Of a DNA stretch of 64,000 bases, positions 33,726 to 42,343 are shown in pieces. Under the pieces are notes generated by a model. That model had not been told where the DNA came from. It was given only the letters and a program-made list of their open reading frames with translations, and made no database searches. Position 1 is the stretch's first letter. Every line of letters begins with the position of its first letter. The DNA is taken from contig NZ_CP018319.1 in the NCBI RefSeq assembly GCF_001952935.1, forward strand, positions 3,316,501 to 3,380,500. Direction: 5' to 3'. Made by a program: the position numbers and the translations under genes. The stretch comes from Pseudomonas frederiksbergensis. Its GTDB lineage: Bacteria; Pseudomonadota; Gammaproteobacteria; Pseudomonadales; Pseudomonadaceae.

Positions 33726-33815
33726 TGTGGGAGCGGGCTTGCTCGCGAATGAGTAGTGTCAGTCAACATCAATGTTGAATTTGATGGACTCTTCGCGAGC
33801 AAGCCCGCTCCCACA
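33726..33815. repeat. REP doublet (REPIN), GGGCTTGCTCGC family
   Basis: TGTGGGAGCGGGCTTGCTCGCGAA and its complement in inverted orientation, separating fkpB from ispH. The arms match those at 8040-8132 and 52620-52709. Confidence 0.9.
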
Positions 33816-33898
33816 TTAAGATATTCGCTGTTTTCGAACCCGGTGTTCGTATGACAGGTGGCACCACTATTTCTTGCGCGCAAGACACGAGGCACAGC

Positions 33899-34846
33899 AT
33901 GCAAATCAAACTCGCCAACCCCCGTGGCTTCTGCGCCGGTGTGGACCGGGCGATCGAAATCGTCAATCGCGCCCTGGAAGTCTTCGGGCCGCCGATCTAT
34001 GTGCGCCACGAAGTAGTCCACAACAAATTCGTCGTCGAAGACCTGCGTGCTCGCGGGGCGATTTTCGTCGAAGAACTGGATCAGGTGCCCGATGACGTGA
34101 TCGTAATCTTCAGCGCCCACGGTGTTTCCCAGGCCGTGCGCACTGAAGCCGCCGGTCGTGGCCTGAAGGTGTTCGACGCCACTTGCCCTCTGGTAACCAA
34201 GGTTCACATCGAAGTGGCACGCTACAGCCGCGATGGCCGTGAATGCATCCTCATCGGCCACGCTGGTCACCCGGAAGTCGAAGGCACCATGGGCCAATAC
34301 GATGGCAGCAATGGCGGCGCGATTTATCTGGTCGAAGACGAAAAAGACGTCGCCGAATTGCAGGTGAACAACCCTGAAAGACTGGCGTTCGTGACCCAGA
34401 CTACCCTGTCCATGGACGATACCAGCCGCGTCATTGACGCTCTGCGTACACGCTTCCCGGCGATCGGTGGTCCACGCAAGGACGACATCTGCTACGCCAC
34501 GCAAAACCGTCAGGACGCGGTCAAGCAACTGGCCGACGAATGCGACGTGGTCCTGGTGGTCGGCAGCCCGAACAGCTCCAACTCCAATCGCCTGCGTGAA
34601 CTGGCCGAGCGCATGGCCACCCCGGCCTATCTGATCGATGGCGCCGAAGACCTGCAAAAGAGCTGGTTCGACGGTGTCAAGCGAATCGGCATCACCGCTG
34701 GCGCCTCCGCACCGGAAGTACTGGTGCGCGGCGTGATCCAGCAATTGCAGGCGTGGGGCGCTACCGGTGCCGATGAGCTGGCCGGTCGCGAGGAGAACAT
34801 CACCTTCTCCATGCCTAAAGAGTTGCGCGTGCGCTCCCTGCTTTAA
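33899..34846 (+). CDS. ispH: 4-hydroxy-3-methylbut-2-enyl diphosphate reductase
   Basis: The 315-residue iron-sulfur enzyme performs the last step of the MEP isoprenoid pathway, giving IPP and DMAPP that IspB uses. The three cluster cysteines are present: Cys12 ([10 protein letters not shown]), one in [12 protein letters not shown] and one in [11 protein letters not shown]. The catalytic glutamate lies in [10 protein letters not shown]. The ATG at 33899 has GAGG upstream; an in-frame start 16 codons earlier has no support. The last 32 bp overlap the 3' end of the convergent fimT-like gene. Confidence 0.97.
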   Translation: MQIKLANPRGFCAGVDRAIEIVNRALEVFGPPIYVRHEVVHNKFVVEDLRARGAIFVEELDQVPDDVIVIFSAHGVSQAVRTEAAGRGLKVFDATCPLVTKVHIEVARYSRDGRECILIGHAGHPEVEGTMGQYDGSNGGAIYLVEDEKDVAELQVNNPERLAFVTQTTLSMDDTSRVIDALRTRFPAIGGPRKDDICYATQNRQDAVKQLADECDVVLVVGSPNSSNSNRLRELAERMATPAYLIDGAEDLQKSWFDGVKRIGITAGASAPEVLVRGVIQQLQAWGATGADELAGREENITFSMPKELRVRSLL

Positions 34847-35372
34847 CGTTATTGCCCGCTGGACACAGCGCCTGCTCAGCCTTATGGCTGCGCAGGCTGA
34901 CACGGCCGGTTGCAGCCAGCACCACCTGGAGCTGAGTGACCGGTTCGCCGGCGGCGCAAATGTGCAATGTCCCCGCTTGAAAGGCCCGTCCGGGCATCTG
35001 TGGCTCGCCATTACTGTTGAAGCGTATGTATCGCCTGACCGGCCAATTGCCGACAATCGGCACCCGAGTGCCACTCGCGCGCTCGACCAGCAGCGGATTG
35101 CTGTTGTCCTCCGCCCCTTTGCCACTGATATCCAGAATGATCCGCCAGCCCTGACTCCAGTCGCCGTTGATGGCGTGAATCACGACGCTCTGATTGCGAG
35201 TGATGGCAACGGTTCTGGCGTTGCGTATACCGCTGACAAGCGACTCGGCCATCTGCTCGCGATAGTTCGATTCAGTCAGTGCAGCAAACGCCGGACTGAC
35301 CAACAGCAGAACAATCCCGACAATTGTCAGTCCCATGAGCAGTTCGATCAGGCTGAAACCTCGCTGATGCAT
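34815..35372 (-). CDS. fimT: FimT-like type IV pseudopilin (GspH/FimT family)
   Basis: From the ATG at 35372, with a strong GGAGGGAGA site, the product is 185 residues. It has a class III signal MHQRG^[19 protein letters not shown] cut after glycine 5 by prepilin peptidase, followed by a GspH-like globular part. Minor pseudopilins of this type prime or modify type IV pilus assembly. It is on the opposite strand to the fimU-pilE run and diverges from it, unlike the P. aeruginosa order, where as I recall both genes point the same way. Its 3' end overlaps ispH by 32 bp. FimT versus FimU naming is by position and similarity only. Confidence 0.8.
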   Translation of the reverse strand: MHQRGFSLIELLMGLTIVGIVLLLVSPAFAALTESNYREQMAESLVSGIRNARTVAITRNQSVVIHAINGDWSQGWRIILDISGKGAEDNSNPLLVERASGTRVPIVGNWPVRRYIRFNSNGEPQMPGRAFQAGTLHICAAGEPVTQLQVVLAATGRVSLRSHKAEQALCPAGNNVKAGSARATL

Positions 35373-35503
35373 GTCATCTCCCTCCCTGGAGTGCTGCGGC
35401 CCGCGCGATCCCTGCGCGAGTAATGGCAAAACAACCGTACATCTGCCGGTCGAATGCTCTAGCGTGTAGAAGCAGGTATAGCCGACGGCAACGGAGGGCA
35501 CCG

Positions 35504-35977
35504 ATGGATCATCGTACAAAAGGTTTCACGCTGGTCGAGCTGCTGATCGCGCTCGCCGTGTTTCTTATCCTGATCACCTTGGCCGTGCCGGCGTTTACCC
35601 GCTCGGTGCAAAACACCAAGGCCGATACCGAGATCGGCGACCTGCAGCGTGCGCTCAATTTCGCCCGGCTTGAGGCTATCGACCGGGGCGTTACCACCCG
35701 GGTTCGCCCGACAGCAGACGGCAGCGTCTGGACCGGCGAGTTGACTGTTTATGACAGCCCTGACGATCCGGCCAATGTATTGCGGGTTGTTCCAGCGATG
35801 AGCAGCGGTGCGACTCTGACGCTAACCTCAGGAGTGACCGCAATTGATTTCAACAATCTGGGCGGTTTGTCGGCGCCGTCCACGGCCGTCGTGATCAGTT
35901 ATGTACTGGGGGCACAGAGCAGGACGCTGAATGTGTGTTTGAACGGACGAATTCTATTGGGTGGAAGTTGCGGATGA
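35504..35977 (+). CDS. fimU: FimU-like minor pilin (GspH/FimT family)
   Basis: The 157-residue protein starts at 35504 after GGAGGG and has the class III leader MDHRTKG^FTLVELLIALAVFLILITLA. The globular part ends NVCLNGRILLGGSCG, whose two cysteines could form the C-terminal disulfide loop typical of minor pilins. FimU works with PilV, PilW, PilX and PilE to prime pilus assembly. It overlaps pilV (ATGA) and is the first gene of the minor-pilin operon. Confidence 0.85.
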   Translation: MDHRTKGFTLVELLIALAVFLILITLAVPAFTRSVQNTKADTEIGDLQRALNFARLEAIDRGVTTRVRPTADGSVWTGELTVYDSPDDPANVLRVVPAMSSGATLTLTSGVTAIDFNNLGGLSAPSTAVVISYVLGAQSRTLNVCLNGRILLGGSCG

Positions 35978-36432
35978 GGGGTTGGAGCAAGCGCGCACAG
36001 GAAGGCATGACGCTGATCGAGGTACTGGTCGCGTTGTTGGTGCTGGCCGTGGGGTTGTTGGGCGCGGCGGCGATTCAGCTCAATGCGCTGAAATACACTG
36101 ACAGCTCGCGGATGACCAGCCAGGCGAGTTTCATCGCCTACGACATGATGGACCGCATTCGCGCCAACTCCGGCGCCGACTACACCGTCACGCCTCCGAC
36201 CTCGGGCAACCTGAGCGTCGCCCGGGATCAGGACCTTTACGATTTCACCAGCAACATCGTCAATTTCGGCGGCGCCACGGCGACCGGCAGCATTACCCGC
36301 AACCAGCGGGTGTACACCATTACCATTACCTGGGACGACTCACGGGCCGCCAATACCGCCAATGCCGCCGATTCGCGCCGCAGTTTTGTCCTTACCAGTC
36401 GCGCCACCGTTGATCCGGCGACAACACCATGA
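35974..36432 (+). CDS. pilV: Type IV minor pilin PilV
   Basis: The 152-residue protein has the PilV leader QEG^MTLIEVLVALLVLAVGLLGAAA and the following text IQLNALKYTDSSRMTSQASFI, diagnostic for PilV. The cleavage glycine precedes methionine instead of the common phenylalanine, as in other PilV proteins. The start at 35974 overlaps the fimU stop; the end overlaps pilW by 4 bp. Confidence 0.9.
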   Translation: MRGWSKRAQEGMTLIEVLVALLVLAVGLLGAAAIQLNALKYTDSSRMTSQASFIAYDMMDRIRANSGADYTVTPPTSGNLSVARDQDLYDFTSNIVNFGGATATGSITRNQRVYTITITWDDSRAANTANAADSRRSFVLTSRATVDPATTP

Positions 36433-37142
36433 TCAGAGCCAGCAAAGGGTTCGGCCTGATCGAATTACTGATCGCCCTGGCGTTGAGTCTGGTCGTGGTG
36501 CTGGGTGTGGCGCAGATCTTTATCGCCGCTAAAAACACCTACGTCAGTCAAAGCACCGCCGCCGGCATGCAGGAAGATGCACGGTTCGTCCTGAGCAAAA
36601 TGATTCAGGAAATCCGCATGGTCGGCATGTTCGGTTGCCTGGGCACGATTAGCGACGCCAGCTCGGCCGGGAACTTCAATGCCAGTCAAATCACGCCGAT
36701 CAGTTGGGACAATGCCAACCTTAAATTAACGCTGGTTACCGCCGATGTTGGCGGCAGTGGCGGGGTGCCAACCTGGACGGTGATTTCCGATTGCCGCAAC
36801 ACCGCAACGGCCTACACCGATGCACGAACGCCGACGTCTGGGCAGTTGGCATTTCCGATCCGGCGATTGGTCTACAGCTTCAGCAACAACCAACTGCTGA
36901 TGGGCTCCGGTGCCGGCACGCCGACGCAACAGGTGCTGGTGAACAATGTCAGGGCCTTCAATGTGAGCTTTGGCCTCGCCAGTTCGGCCACCGATTCGGC
37001 CGCCTCTACCTACAGCAGCAACCCATCCGATCCGGCAAGAATCCGCAGTGTGCGACTGACGCTGACGCTGACCGACCCCAACGACCGGGTACGCGAACAA
37101 ACCTTCAACGTGGTTGCCGCCTTGCGTAACCGGTTGCCATGA
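36429..37142 (+). CDS. pilW: Type IV minor pilin PilW
   Basis: The 237-residue product has the leader SKG^FGLIELLIALALSLVVVLGVAQIF, then the PilW text SQSTAAGMQEDARFVLSKMIQEIRMVGMFGC. It is normal length for PilW. It overlaps pilV and its stop overlaps the first possible pilX start, indicating one translational unit. Confidence 0.92.
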   Translation: MIRASKGFGLIELLIALALSLVVVLGVAQIFIAAKNTYVSQSTAAGMQEDARFVLSKMIQEIRMVGMFGCLGTISDASSAGNFNASQITPISWDNANLKLTLVTADVGGSGGVPTWTVISDCRNTATAYTDARTPTSGQLAFPIRRLVYSFSNNQLLMGSGAGTPTQQVLVNNVRAFNVSFGLASSATDSAASTYSSNPSDPARIRSVRLTLTLTDPNDRVREQTFNVVAALRNRLP

Positions 37143-37153
37143 GGGGAGGGCCG

Positions 37154-37633
37154 ATGAGAATTGCTCCCATGACCCCTCAGGCCCAGCGCGGTATGGCGCT
37201 GTTGGTCAGCCTGGTGTTTCTCCTGGTGCTGACGTTGATCGGGCTTTCATCAATGCAGAGCGCCACGTTGCAGGAAAAAATGGCCAGCAGCGTGATCCTG
37301 CGCAACCAGTCGTTCCAGGGCGCAGAAGCGGCACTGCGTGTCGGCGAAAGCGCGGTGCAAATGGACACCTATTCATTGCCTGTTTGCAGCGGCACCAGCC
37401 AATGTGCGCCGCCGGCTGAAGCGTCGGTCATAACCGCCGCCGGGTTCAACTCAACATCGGGGGTGGCCTGGATCGCCTCTGGCAGCGGCTTTTACGGGGT
37501 GCAGAACATCGGCACCACCCTGACCGCCGTGAACGTGCCGAGCAACACGTCGACAACGCTGTACCGGGTGACCGCCGTGGGCATCGCGGGCAACTCGCGC
37601 AGTGTGGTGGAGAGTATCTATGCGAAGTACTGA
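37154..37633 (+). CDS. pilX: Type IV minor pilin PilX
   Basis: The 159-residue protein begins MRIAPMTPQAQRG^MALLVSLVFLLVLTLIGLSS, the PilX N-terminus, followed by MQSATLQEKMASS. I chose 37154 because GGAGGG lies just upstream; an ATG at 37139 overlapping the pilW stop (15 bases earlier) is the alternative. The C-terminal part contains a cysteine pair (PVCSGTSQCA) that may form a loop. The stop lies inside the start region of pilY1. Confidence 0.88.
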   Translation: MRIAPMTPQAQRGMALLVSLVFLLVLTLIGLSSMQSATLQEKMASSVILRNQSFQGAEAALRVGESAVQMDTYSLPVCSGTSQCAPPAEASVITAAGFNSTSGVAWIASGSGFYGVQNIGTTLTAVNVPSNTSTTLYRVTAVGIAGNSRSVVESIYAKY

Positions 37634-40600
37634 GACCCGCACAGGCTGGCGCCGTTGGTTGTTGCAGTTGTTCTGCGGCGCGGCGTCGAGCCTTTATCTG
37701 GCAGCGCCGACATATGCCTTCACACCCTCGGATTCGCCGCTGTTGAATGCCGCCGCCGTGGCCCCCAATGTGATGCTGTTACTCGATGACTCGGGGAGTA
37801 TGAACAGCATTATCTGGGCGGCAGACTTCGACCCGACGATTGCGCGCCCTCAGGTGAGTATTTGCCTCTCGAATGGCTCCTGCTCGAAAGGGCGGGAACT
37901 TGATATGACCGACAGCAATATTTCCTTGTCGAGTTTGACTCGAGGAACATGTTCGAAGGATTGGTACGGTTTTTATAGCAACAGCGTTATCGGTCAGGAT
38001 TCGTTTTGCCTGAAGCTTCCCGATCCGGTGGGAGGGGAGGACACTCGCTATTCGGCGAAATACTTGTCGTATCTGGTAAGCCTTGCAAAGAATTCCGACC
38101 GGGATTTCACCGATGGCTCGATTCCCAATGATTACCGGATGAATGTGGCGCGCAACGTTTCCAAGACGTTGGTGGCCAGCAACCGCTCGCTGCGCATTGG
38201 TCTGGCGACGTTCAACCTGGCGGTCGGCAACCATAAGAATGACGGCGGTTACATCGTCCGTTCGATCAGCGATTTGGCGGCCGTCAGCGGCTCCGTGACC
38301 CAGGCTCAGGCCGATGACAACTACAATGACTTGATCGCCGGAATCGATGAACTGAGCGCGCAGGCCAATACGCCCTTGGCTGAAGCCTATTACGAGATCA
38401 CCCGTTATTTTCGTGGCATGACGCCGTACAACAACTCGAGGCCCACCACCTATACCAGCCCGGTTCAGTATCGCTGTCAAAGAAATTACGGGGTGGTGAT
38501 CACCGATGGACTGCCCACCTACGACCGAACCTTTCCCACTGACGATCCGCTGGCTGGCAGCCGCTTGCCGAACTGGGACGGGATCAGCAACAACGATGGC
38601 GCCAACCGCTTTGGCGACGACGAGGGCGATACCCTGTATCTGGATGACATCGCCAAGTTTGCCTTCGATATCGACATGCGCTCCACAGGAGTCGATGCTG
38701 CTGGCAAACGCTGGGATGCCGCGGATTTTCCCCGGCAGAACATGAGTACCTACACCGTGGGGTTTGCCGCGGCCAACCAAATGCTGGCGGACGCCGCGAC
38801 CTACGGGCAGGGCAAGTACTATCAGGCGACTGATGACGCCGGGCTCAACAGCTCGCTGTCTTCAGCCCTCAGCGACATCACCTCCAAGGCGGGCTCTGGT
38901 GGCAGTGGTGTGGCCAACGGCACGACGTTGTCCAGCAATTCAAGTTACTTCCAGACCAGCTACGACCCCAAGGACTGGCGCGGCACCATCAAGTCTTTTG
39001 GCTTCACATCGGATGGAGCGGTGAACACGGCCGCAGTGCTGTGGACGACCGATACCACCATCGTGCCCGGTGCTGCCGCGCCGACCTACCAGTCCTGGAA
39101 TACCGTGACCAACGCCGCTGTTACCCTGGCCTACGGCAATTTTTCCTCGGCGCAGCAGACCTCTCTCAGCCAGAACCTGCCCACGGGTATCACTGGCAGC
39201 GATCTGGTGGAGTGGAGCAAAGGCACCAACAAAACCGGATTGAGAACGCGCAGTGTATTGCTCGGCGATATCATCAATTCGCCTCTCGTGCTGGCCGGGC
39301 CCACGGACCAAACCGCGTCCGATCTAGTGGGTGACACCACTTACAGCTCCTACCTCGCCATCAAAGCGGCCAACATGACCTCCAGTCTGGTGGTGAACGC
39401 CAACGACGGTTTTGTAAATGTCATCAACTCGACCAGCGGTGTCAGACGCTACGGTTATATGCCCTCCAGTGTGCTGCCATCATTGCGCTACATCGCTGAC
39501 CCCACTTACATCAATGGGGTGAGCCACAAATACCTGGTCGACGGTCAGGTCGGCGTGTTCGATACCCAACTCGACAGCGCCTGGAAAACCCTGGCGATTG
39601 GAGGAACAGGGGCGGGCGGCAAAACCTTTTATGCACTGCAACTGTTCGACGCATCGGCCGGTAACGTAACGAAAGCGTTGTGGGAGATCAGCGCGCCGGC
39701 CACAGCAAACACGGCGAACGTTTTCAATGATCTGGGTTATGCCTACGCGCGACCGGAAGTGGCACGCTTGGCCGACGGTCGATGGGCGGCATTCATTTCC
39801 AACGGTTATGGCAGCAACTCCGGGTTGGCAGCGCTGTATGTGGTGGATATCCGCGACGGCTCGCTGATCAAGAAAATCGTGGTCGACAGCACGGAAACCA
39901 CCAATGGCCTGTCGTCGGTGAAGCTCAGGGTCAACTCGCAAAATGTGGTGCAGGCCGCCTATGGGGGCGATCTGAAAGGGCGGTTGTGGAAGTTCGATTT
40001 GAGTGGCACTAGCTCCGACACCTGGGGCGTGGCGTTTTCCGGCAAGCCGTTTTTCACCACGGCAGGCGGCGCGACCCAACCGATTACTGCGCAACCGTTG
40101 CTGGCCGATCACGCATTGGGCGGCAAGGAAGTGTTTTTCGGTACCGGCAAATTCAATGAGGCCGCCGACAAGACCAACAAGGATCTACAGGCGTTCTACG
40201 CGGTGTGGGATGCGGAGGGTGGCGCGGGACAAGTCACCGCTTCCAGCTTGCAGGCGCAGGCGGTGACCGGCGTTTTTTCGGGCAGCACGGGGCAATTCAT
40301 CACCACCAGCCAGAACGAAGTGATCTACCCGGCGAAGAAAGGCTGGTACTTGCCGCTGGTGTACAACAACGTGCTGACGGGAGAGCGGGTAATCAATCAG
40401 GCCAATCTGGTGGCCAGCCGGATCGTGTTCACCACGGCCAGCGTCGACACCACCGATCCTTGCGCCAGTTTCGGTACCGGCAAACTGGTCGAGCTCGATG
40501 CATTCAGCGGTAAGATGCTCAATTACGCGGTGCTCGACAGCAATGGCGACGGCTTGGTCGACATCAAGGATTCGATCTCCAGCGGAGTGATTTTCACCGG

Positions 40601-40739
40601 TGGTATTCCGACGCTGAACGCGATCGTCAACAATGCGACCCGCAAGATTGTGAACGACTCCAGCGGTGGCATCAGCTCCCTGGTGGAAAAGCCCGGCAGC
40701 GGCGGCAGCCGTCGCATCATGTGGCGACAAATACAGTAA
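37620..40739 (+). CDS. pilY1: PilY1 pilus tip adhesin
   Basis: The 1039-residue protein has a signal peptide (to about residue 33) and a von Willebrand A-like N-terminal region. Its MIDAS motif is DDSGSM (56-61), with a later ITDGLPTYDR. The C-terminal half is a PilY1 beta-propeller with an EF-hand-like calcium site at 973-984 (DSNGDGLVDIKD). PilY1 sits at the pilus tip, and calcium binding in the propeller controls extension and retraction. It is somewhat shorter than the P. aeruginosa protein (1161 residues). The start is at 37620 with GGAGAG upstream, overlapping pilX by 14 bp. Confidence 0.93.
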   Translation: MRSTETRTGWRRWLLQLFCGAASSLYLAAPTYAFTPSDSPLLNAAAVAPNVMLLLDDSGSMNSIIWAADFDPTIARPQVSICLSNGSCSKGRELDMTDSNISLSSLTRGTCSKDWYGFYSNSVIGQDSFCLKLPDPVGGEDTRYSAKYLSYLVSLAKNSDRDFTDGSIPNDYRMNVARNVSKTLVASNRSLRIGLATFNLAVGNHKNDGGYIVRSISDLAAVSGSVTQAQADDNYNDLIAGIDELSAQANTPLAEAYYEITRYFRGMTPYNNSRPTTYTSPVQYRCQRNYGVVITDGLPTYDRTFPTDDPLAGSRLPNWDGISNNDGANRFGDDEGDTLYLDDIAKFAFDIDMRSTGVDAAGKRWDAADFPRQNMSTYTVGFAAANQMLADAATYGQGKYYQATDDAGLNSSLSSALSDITSKAGSGGSGVANGTTLSSNSSYFQTSYDPKDWRGTIKSFGFTSDGAVNTAAVLWTTDTTIVPGAAAPTYQSWNTVTNAAVTLAYGNFSSAQQTSLSQNLPTGITGSDLVEWSKGTNKTGLRTRSVLLGDIINSPLVLAGPTDQTASDLVGDTTYSSYLAIKAANMTSSLVVNANDGFVNVINSTSGVRRYGYMPSSVLPSLRYIADPTYINGVSHKYLVDGQVGVFDTQLDSAWKTLAIGGTGAGGKTFYALQLFDASAGNVTKALWEISAPATANTANVFNDLGYAYARPEVARLADGRWAAFISNGYGSNSGLAALYVVDIRDGSLIKKIVVDSTETTNGLSSVKLRVNSQNVVQAAYGGDLKGRLWKFDLSGTSSDTWGVAFSGKPFFTTAGGATQPITAQPLLADHALGGKEVFFGTGKFNEAADKTNKDLQAFYAVWDAEGGAGQVTASSLQAQAVTGVFSGSTGQFITTSQNEVIYPAKKGWYLPLVYNNVLTGERVINQANLVASRIVFTTASVDTTDPCASFGTGKLVELDAFSGKMLNYAVLDSNGDGLVDIKDSISSGVIFTGGIPTLNAIVNNATRKIVNDSSGGISSLVEKPGSGGSRRIMWRQIQ

Positions 40740-40753
40740 GTGAGAGTTGAGGC

Positions 40754-41149
40754 ATGCGCAGATCCAACCGAGGTTTTACCCTGATCGAAATCATGATCGT
40801 GATTGCGATCATCGGGATCGTCATCACCATTGGCTACCCGAGCCTCACCGAGTATGTGAACAAGGGCCGACGCACTGAAGTCGCCGGCCTGCTCTCCGAA
40901 CAAGCGCAGATCCTTGAACGCCACTATTCGAAGACTAATGTCTACACCAATGCCACCGGCCTGAGCGCCGGTAATGACTTCTACACCATCACCCCGACCC
41001 TGACCGATCAGACCTTCCTGCTGACGGCGGTGCGCAAGCCCGGCAAGGCCATGGCCGCTGACAAGTGCGGTGATTTCACTCTCACCAACACTGGCGTCAG
41101 AAGCATGGTCAATGCGACGGCCACGACCAAGGATTGCTGGGGGCGCTGA
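40754..41149 (+). CDS. pilE: Type IV minor pilin PilE
   Basis: The 131-residue protein has the leader MRRSNRG^FTLIEIMIVIAIIGIVITIGYPSL and the PilE text GRRTEVAGLLSEQAQILERHYS, with a C-terminal cysteine pair (KCGDFTL ... KDCWGR). It follows pilY1 by 14 bp; no pilY2 gene lies between them. This last gene of the run is separated from thiO by 56 bp without a clear terminator. Confidence 0.92.
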   Translation: MRRSNRGFTLIEIMIVIAIIGIVITIGYPSLTEYVNKGRRTEVAGLLSEQAQILERHYSKTNVYTNATGLSAGNDFYTITPTLTDQTFLLTAVRKPGKAMAADKCGDFTLTNTGVRSMVNATATTKDCWGR

Positions 41150-41205
41150 GTTCCTTTTCCGGGTGCCTTTTGTACCCTCTGTCTATTTAACGGTTGGATC
41201 AGAAC

Positions 41206-42306
41206 ATGACCAGGCAACAGCAAGTGGTGATTGTCGGCGGTGGCGTGATTGGCCTGCTGACGGCGTTCAATCTCGCGTCCGAAGTGCAGAGTGTTGTGCT
41301 ACTGGATCGCTCGAACGTCGGTCAGGAGTCGTCCTGGGCGGGTGGCGGCATCGTTTCTCCTCTCTACCCGTGGCGCTACAGCCCGGCGGTCACCGCATTG
41401 GCGCATTGGTCCCAGGATTTTTATCCCCAGCTGGGTGAGCGACTGTTTGCCGCCACCGGTGTCGATCCCGAGGTGCATACCACCGGGTTGTACTGGCTGG
41501 ACCTGGATGACGAGGCCGAGGCGCTGGCCTGGGCCGAGCGGGAAAACCGTCCGTTACGGGCTGTGGATATCTCGGCGGCTCACGACGCGGTGCCGGTATT
41601 GGGGAGCGGTTTTTCCCGGGCGGTCTACATGGCCGATGTGGCCAATGTGCGCAATCCGCGACTGGTGAGGTCCCTCAAGGCTGCATTGCTGGCGCTGCCG
41701 AACGTGACGATTCATGAGCAGTGTGAAGTCAGCGGATTTATCCGTGAAGGCGCTACGGTGGTCGGGGTGCAGACCTCGGCGGGAGCGATTCATTGTGATC
41801 AGGTGGTGCTGACCGCGGGTGCCTGGAGCGGTGATTTACTCAAGAGCCTGGATCTGGAGCTGCCGGTCGAACCGGTGAAAGGGCAGATGATTCTCTACAA
41901 ATGCGCGGCGGATTTCCTGCCGAGCATGGTTCTGGCCAAGGGGCGTTATGCGATCCCTCGGCGCGACGGGCACATTCTGATTGGCAGTACGCTGGAGCAT
42001 GAAGGCTTCGACAAAACGCCGACCGAATCTGCCCTGGAGAGCCTGAAGGCGTCGGCGGTGGAGTTGATTCCTGCACTGGCGGAGGCCGAGGTCGTCGGCC
42101 ACTGGGCCGGGTTGCGCCCGGGGTCGCCGGAGGGTATTCCTTACATCGGTCGGGTGCCTGGGTTCGAAGGGCTTTGGCTGAATTGCGGGCATTACCGTAA
42201 TGGCTTGGTGCTGGCGCCTGCGTCGTGTCAGTTGTTTGCGGATGTGATGTTGGGGCGTGAGCCGATCATTGATCCGGCGCCGTATGCACCGATCGGGCGG
42301 ATTTAG
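41206..42306 (+). CDS. thiO: Glycine oxidase ThiO
   Basis: The 366-residue FAD enzyme has the dinucleotide-binding motif VVIVGGGVIGLLTAFNLA (10-27) and the DAO-family text SSWAGGGIVSPLYPWRY. C-terminal segments GHWAGLRPGSPEGIPYIG and GHYRNGLVLAP match ThiO. It oxidises glycine to iminoacetate for the thiazole ring of thiamine. An ATG at 41206 is preferred to a TTG at 41194. The gene lies between pilE and pilR, as in P. aeruginosa, without an obvious link to pili. No TPP riboswitch is visible in the short leader. Confidence 0.9.
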   Translation: MTRQQQVVIVGGGVIGLLTAFNLASEVQSVVLLDRSNVGQESSWAGGGIVSPLYPWRYSPAVTALAHWSQDFYPQLGERLFAATGVDPEVHTTGLYWLDLDDEAEALAWAERENRPLRAVDISAAHDAVPVLGSGFSRAVYMADVANVRNPRLVRSLKAALLALPNVTIHEQCEVSGFIREGATVVGVQTSAGAIHCDQVVLTAGAWSGDLLKSLDLELPVEPVKGQMILYKCAADFLPSMVLAKGRYAIPRRDGHILIGSTLEHEGFDKTPTESALESLKASAVELIPALAEAEVVGHWAGLRPGSPEGIPYIGRVPGFEGLWLNCGHYRNGLVLAPASCQLFADVMLGREPIIDPAPYAPIGRI

Positions 42307-42343
42307 TCGCGGGATTTTCGGCGCCTTGCCCGCGAAGGGGCCT

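Noticed and set aside
35373..35503. Sigma-54 promoter in the fimT-fimU spacer
   Set aside because: No TGGC-N8-TTGC pattern at the right spacing was found on either strand.
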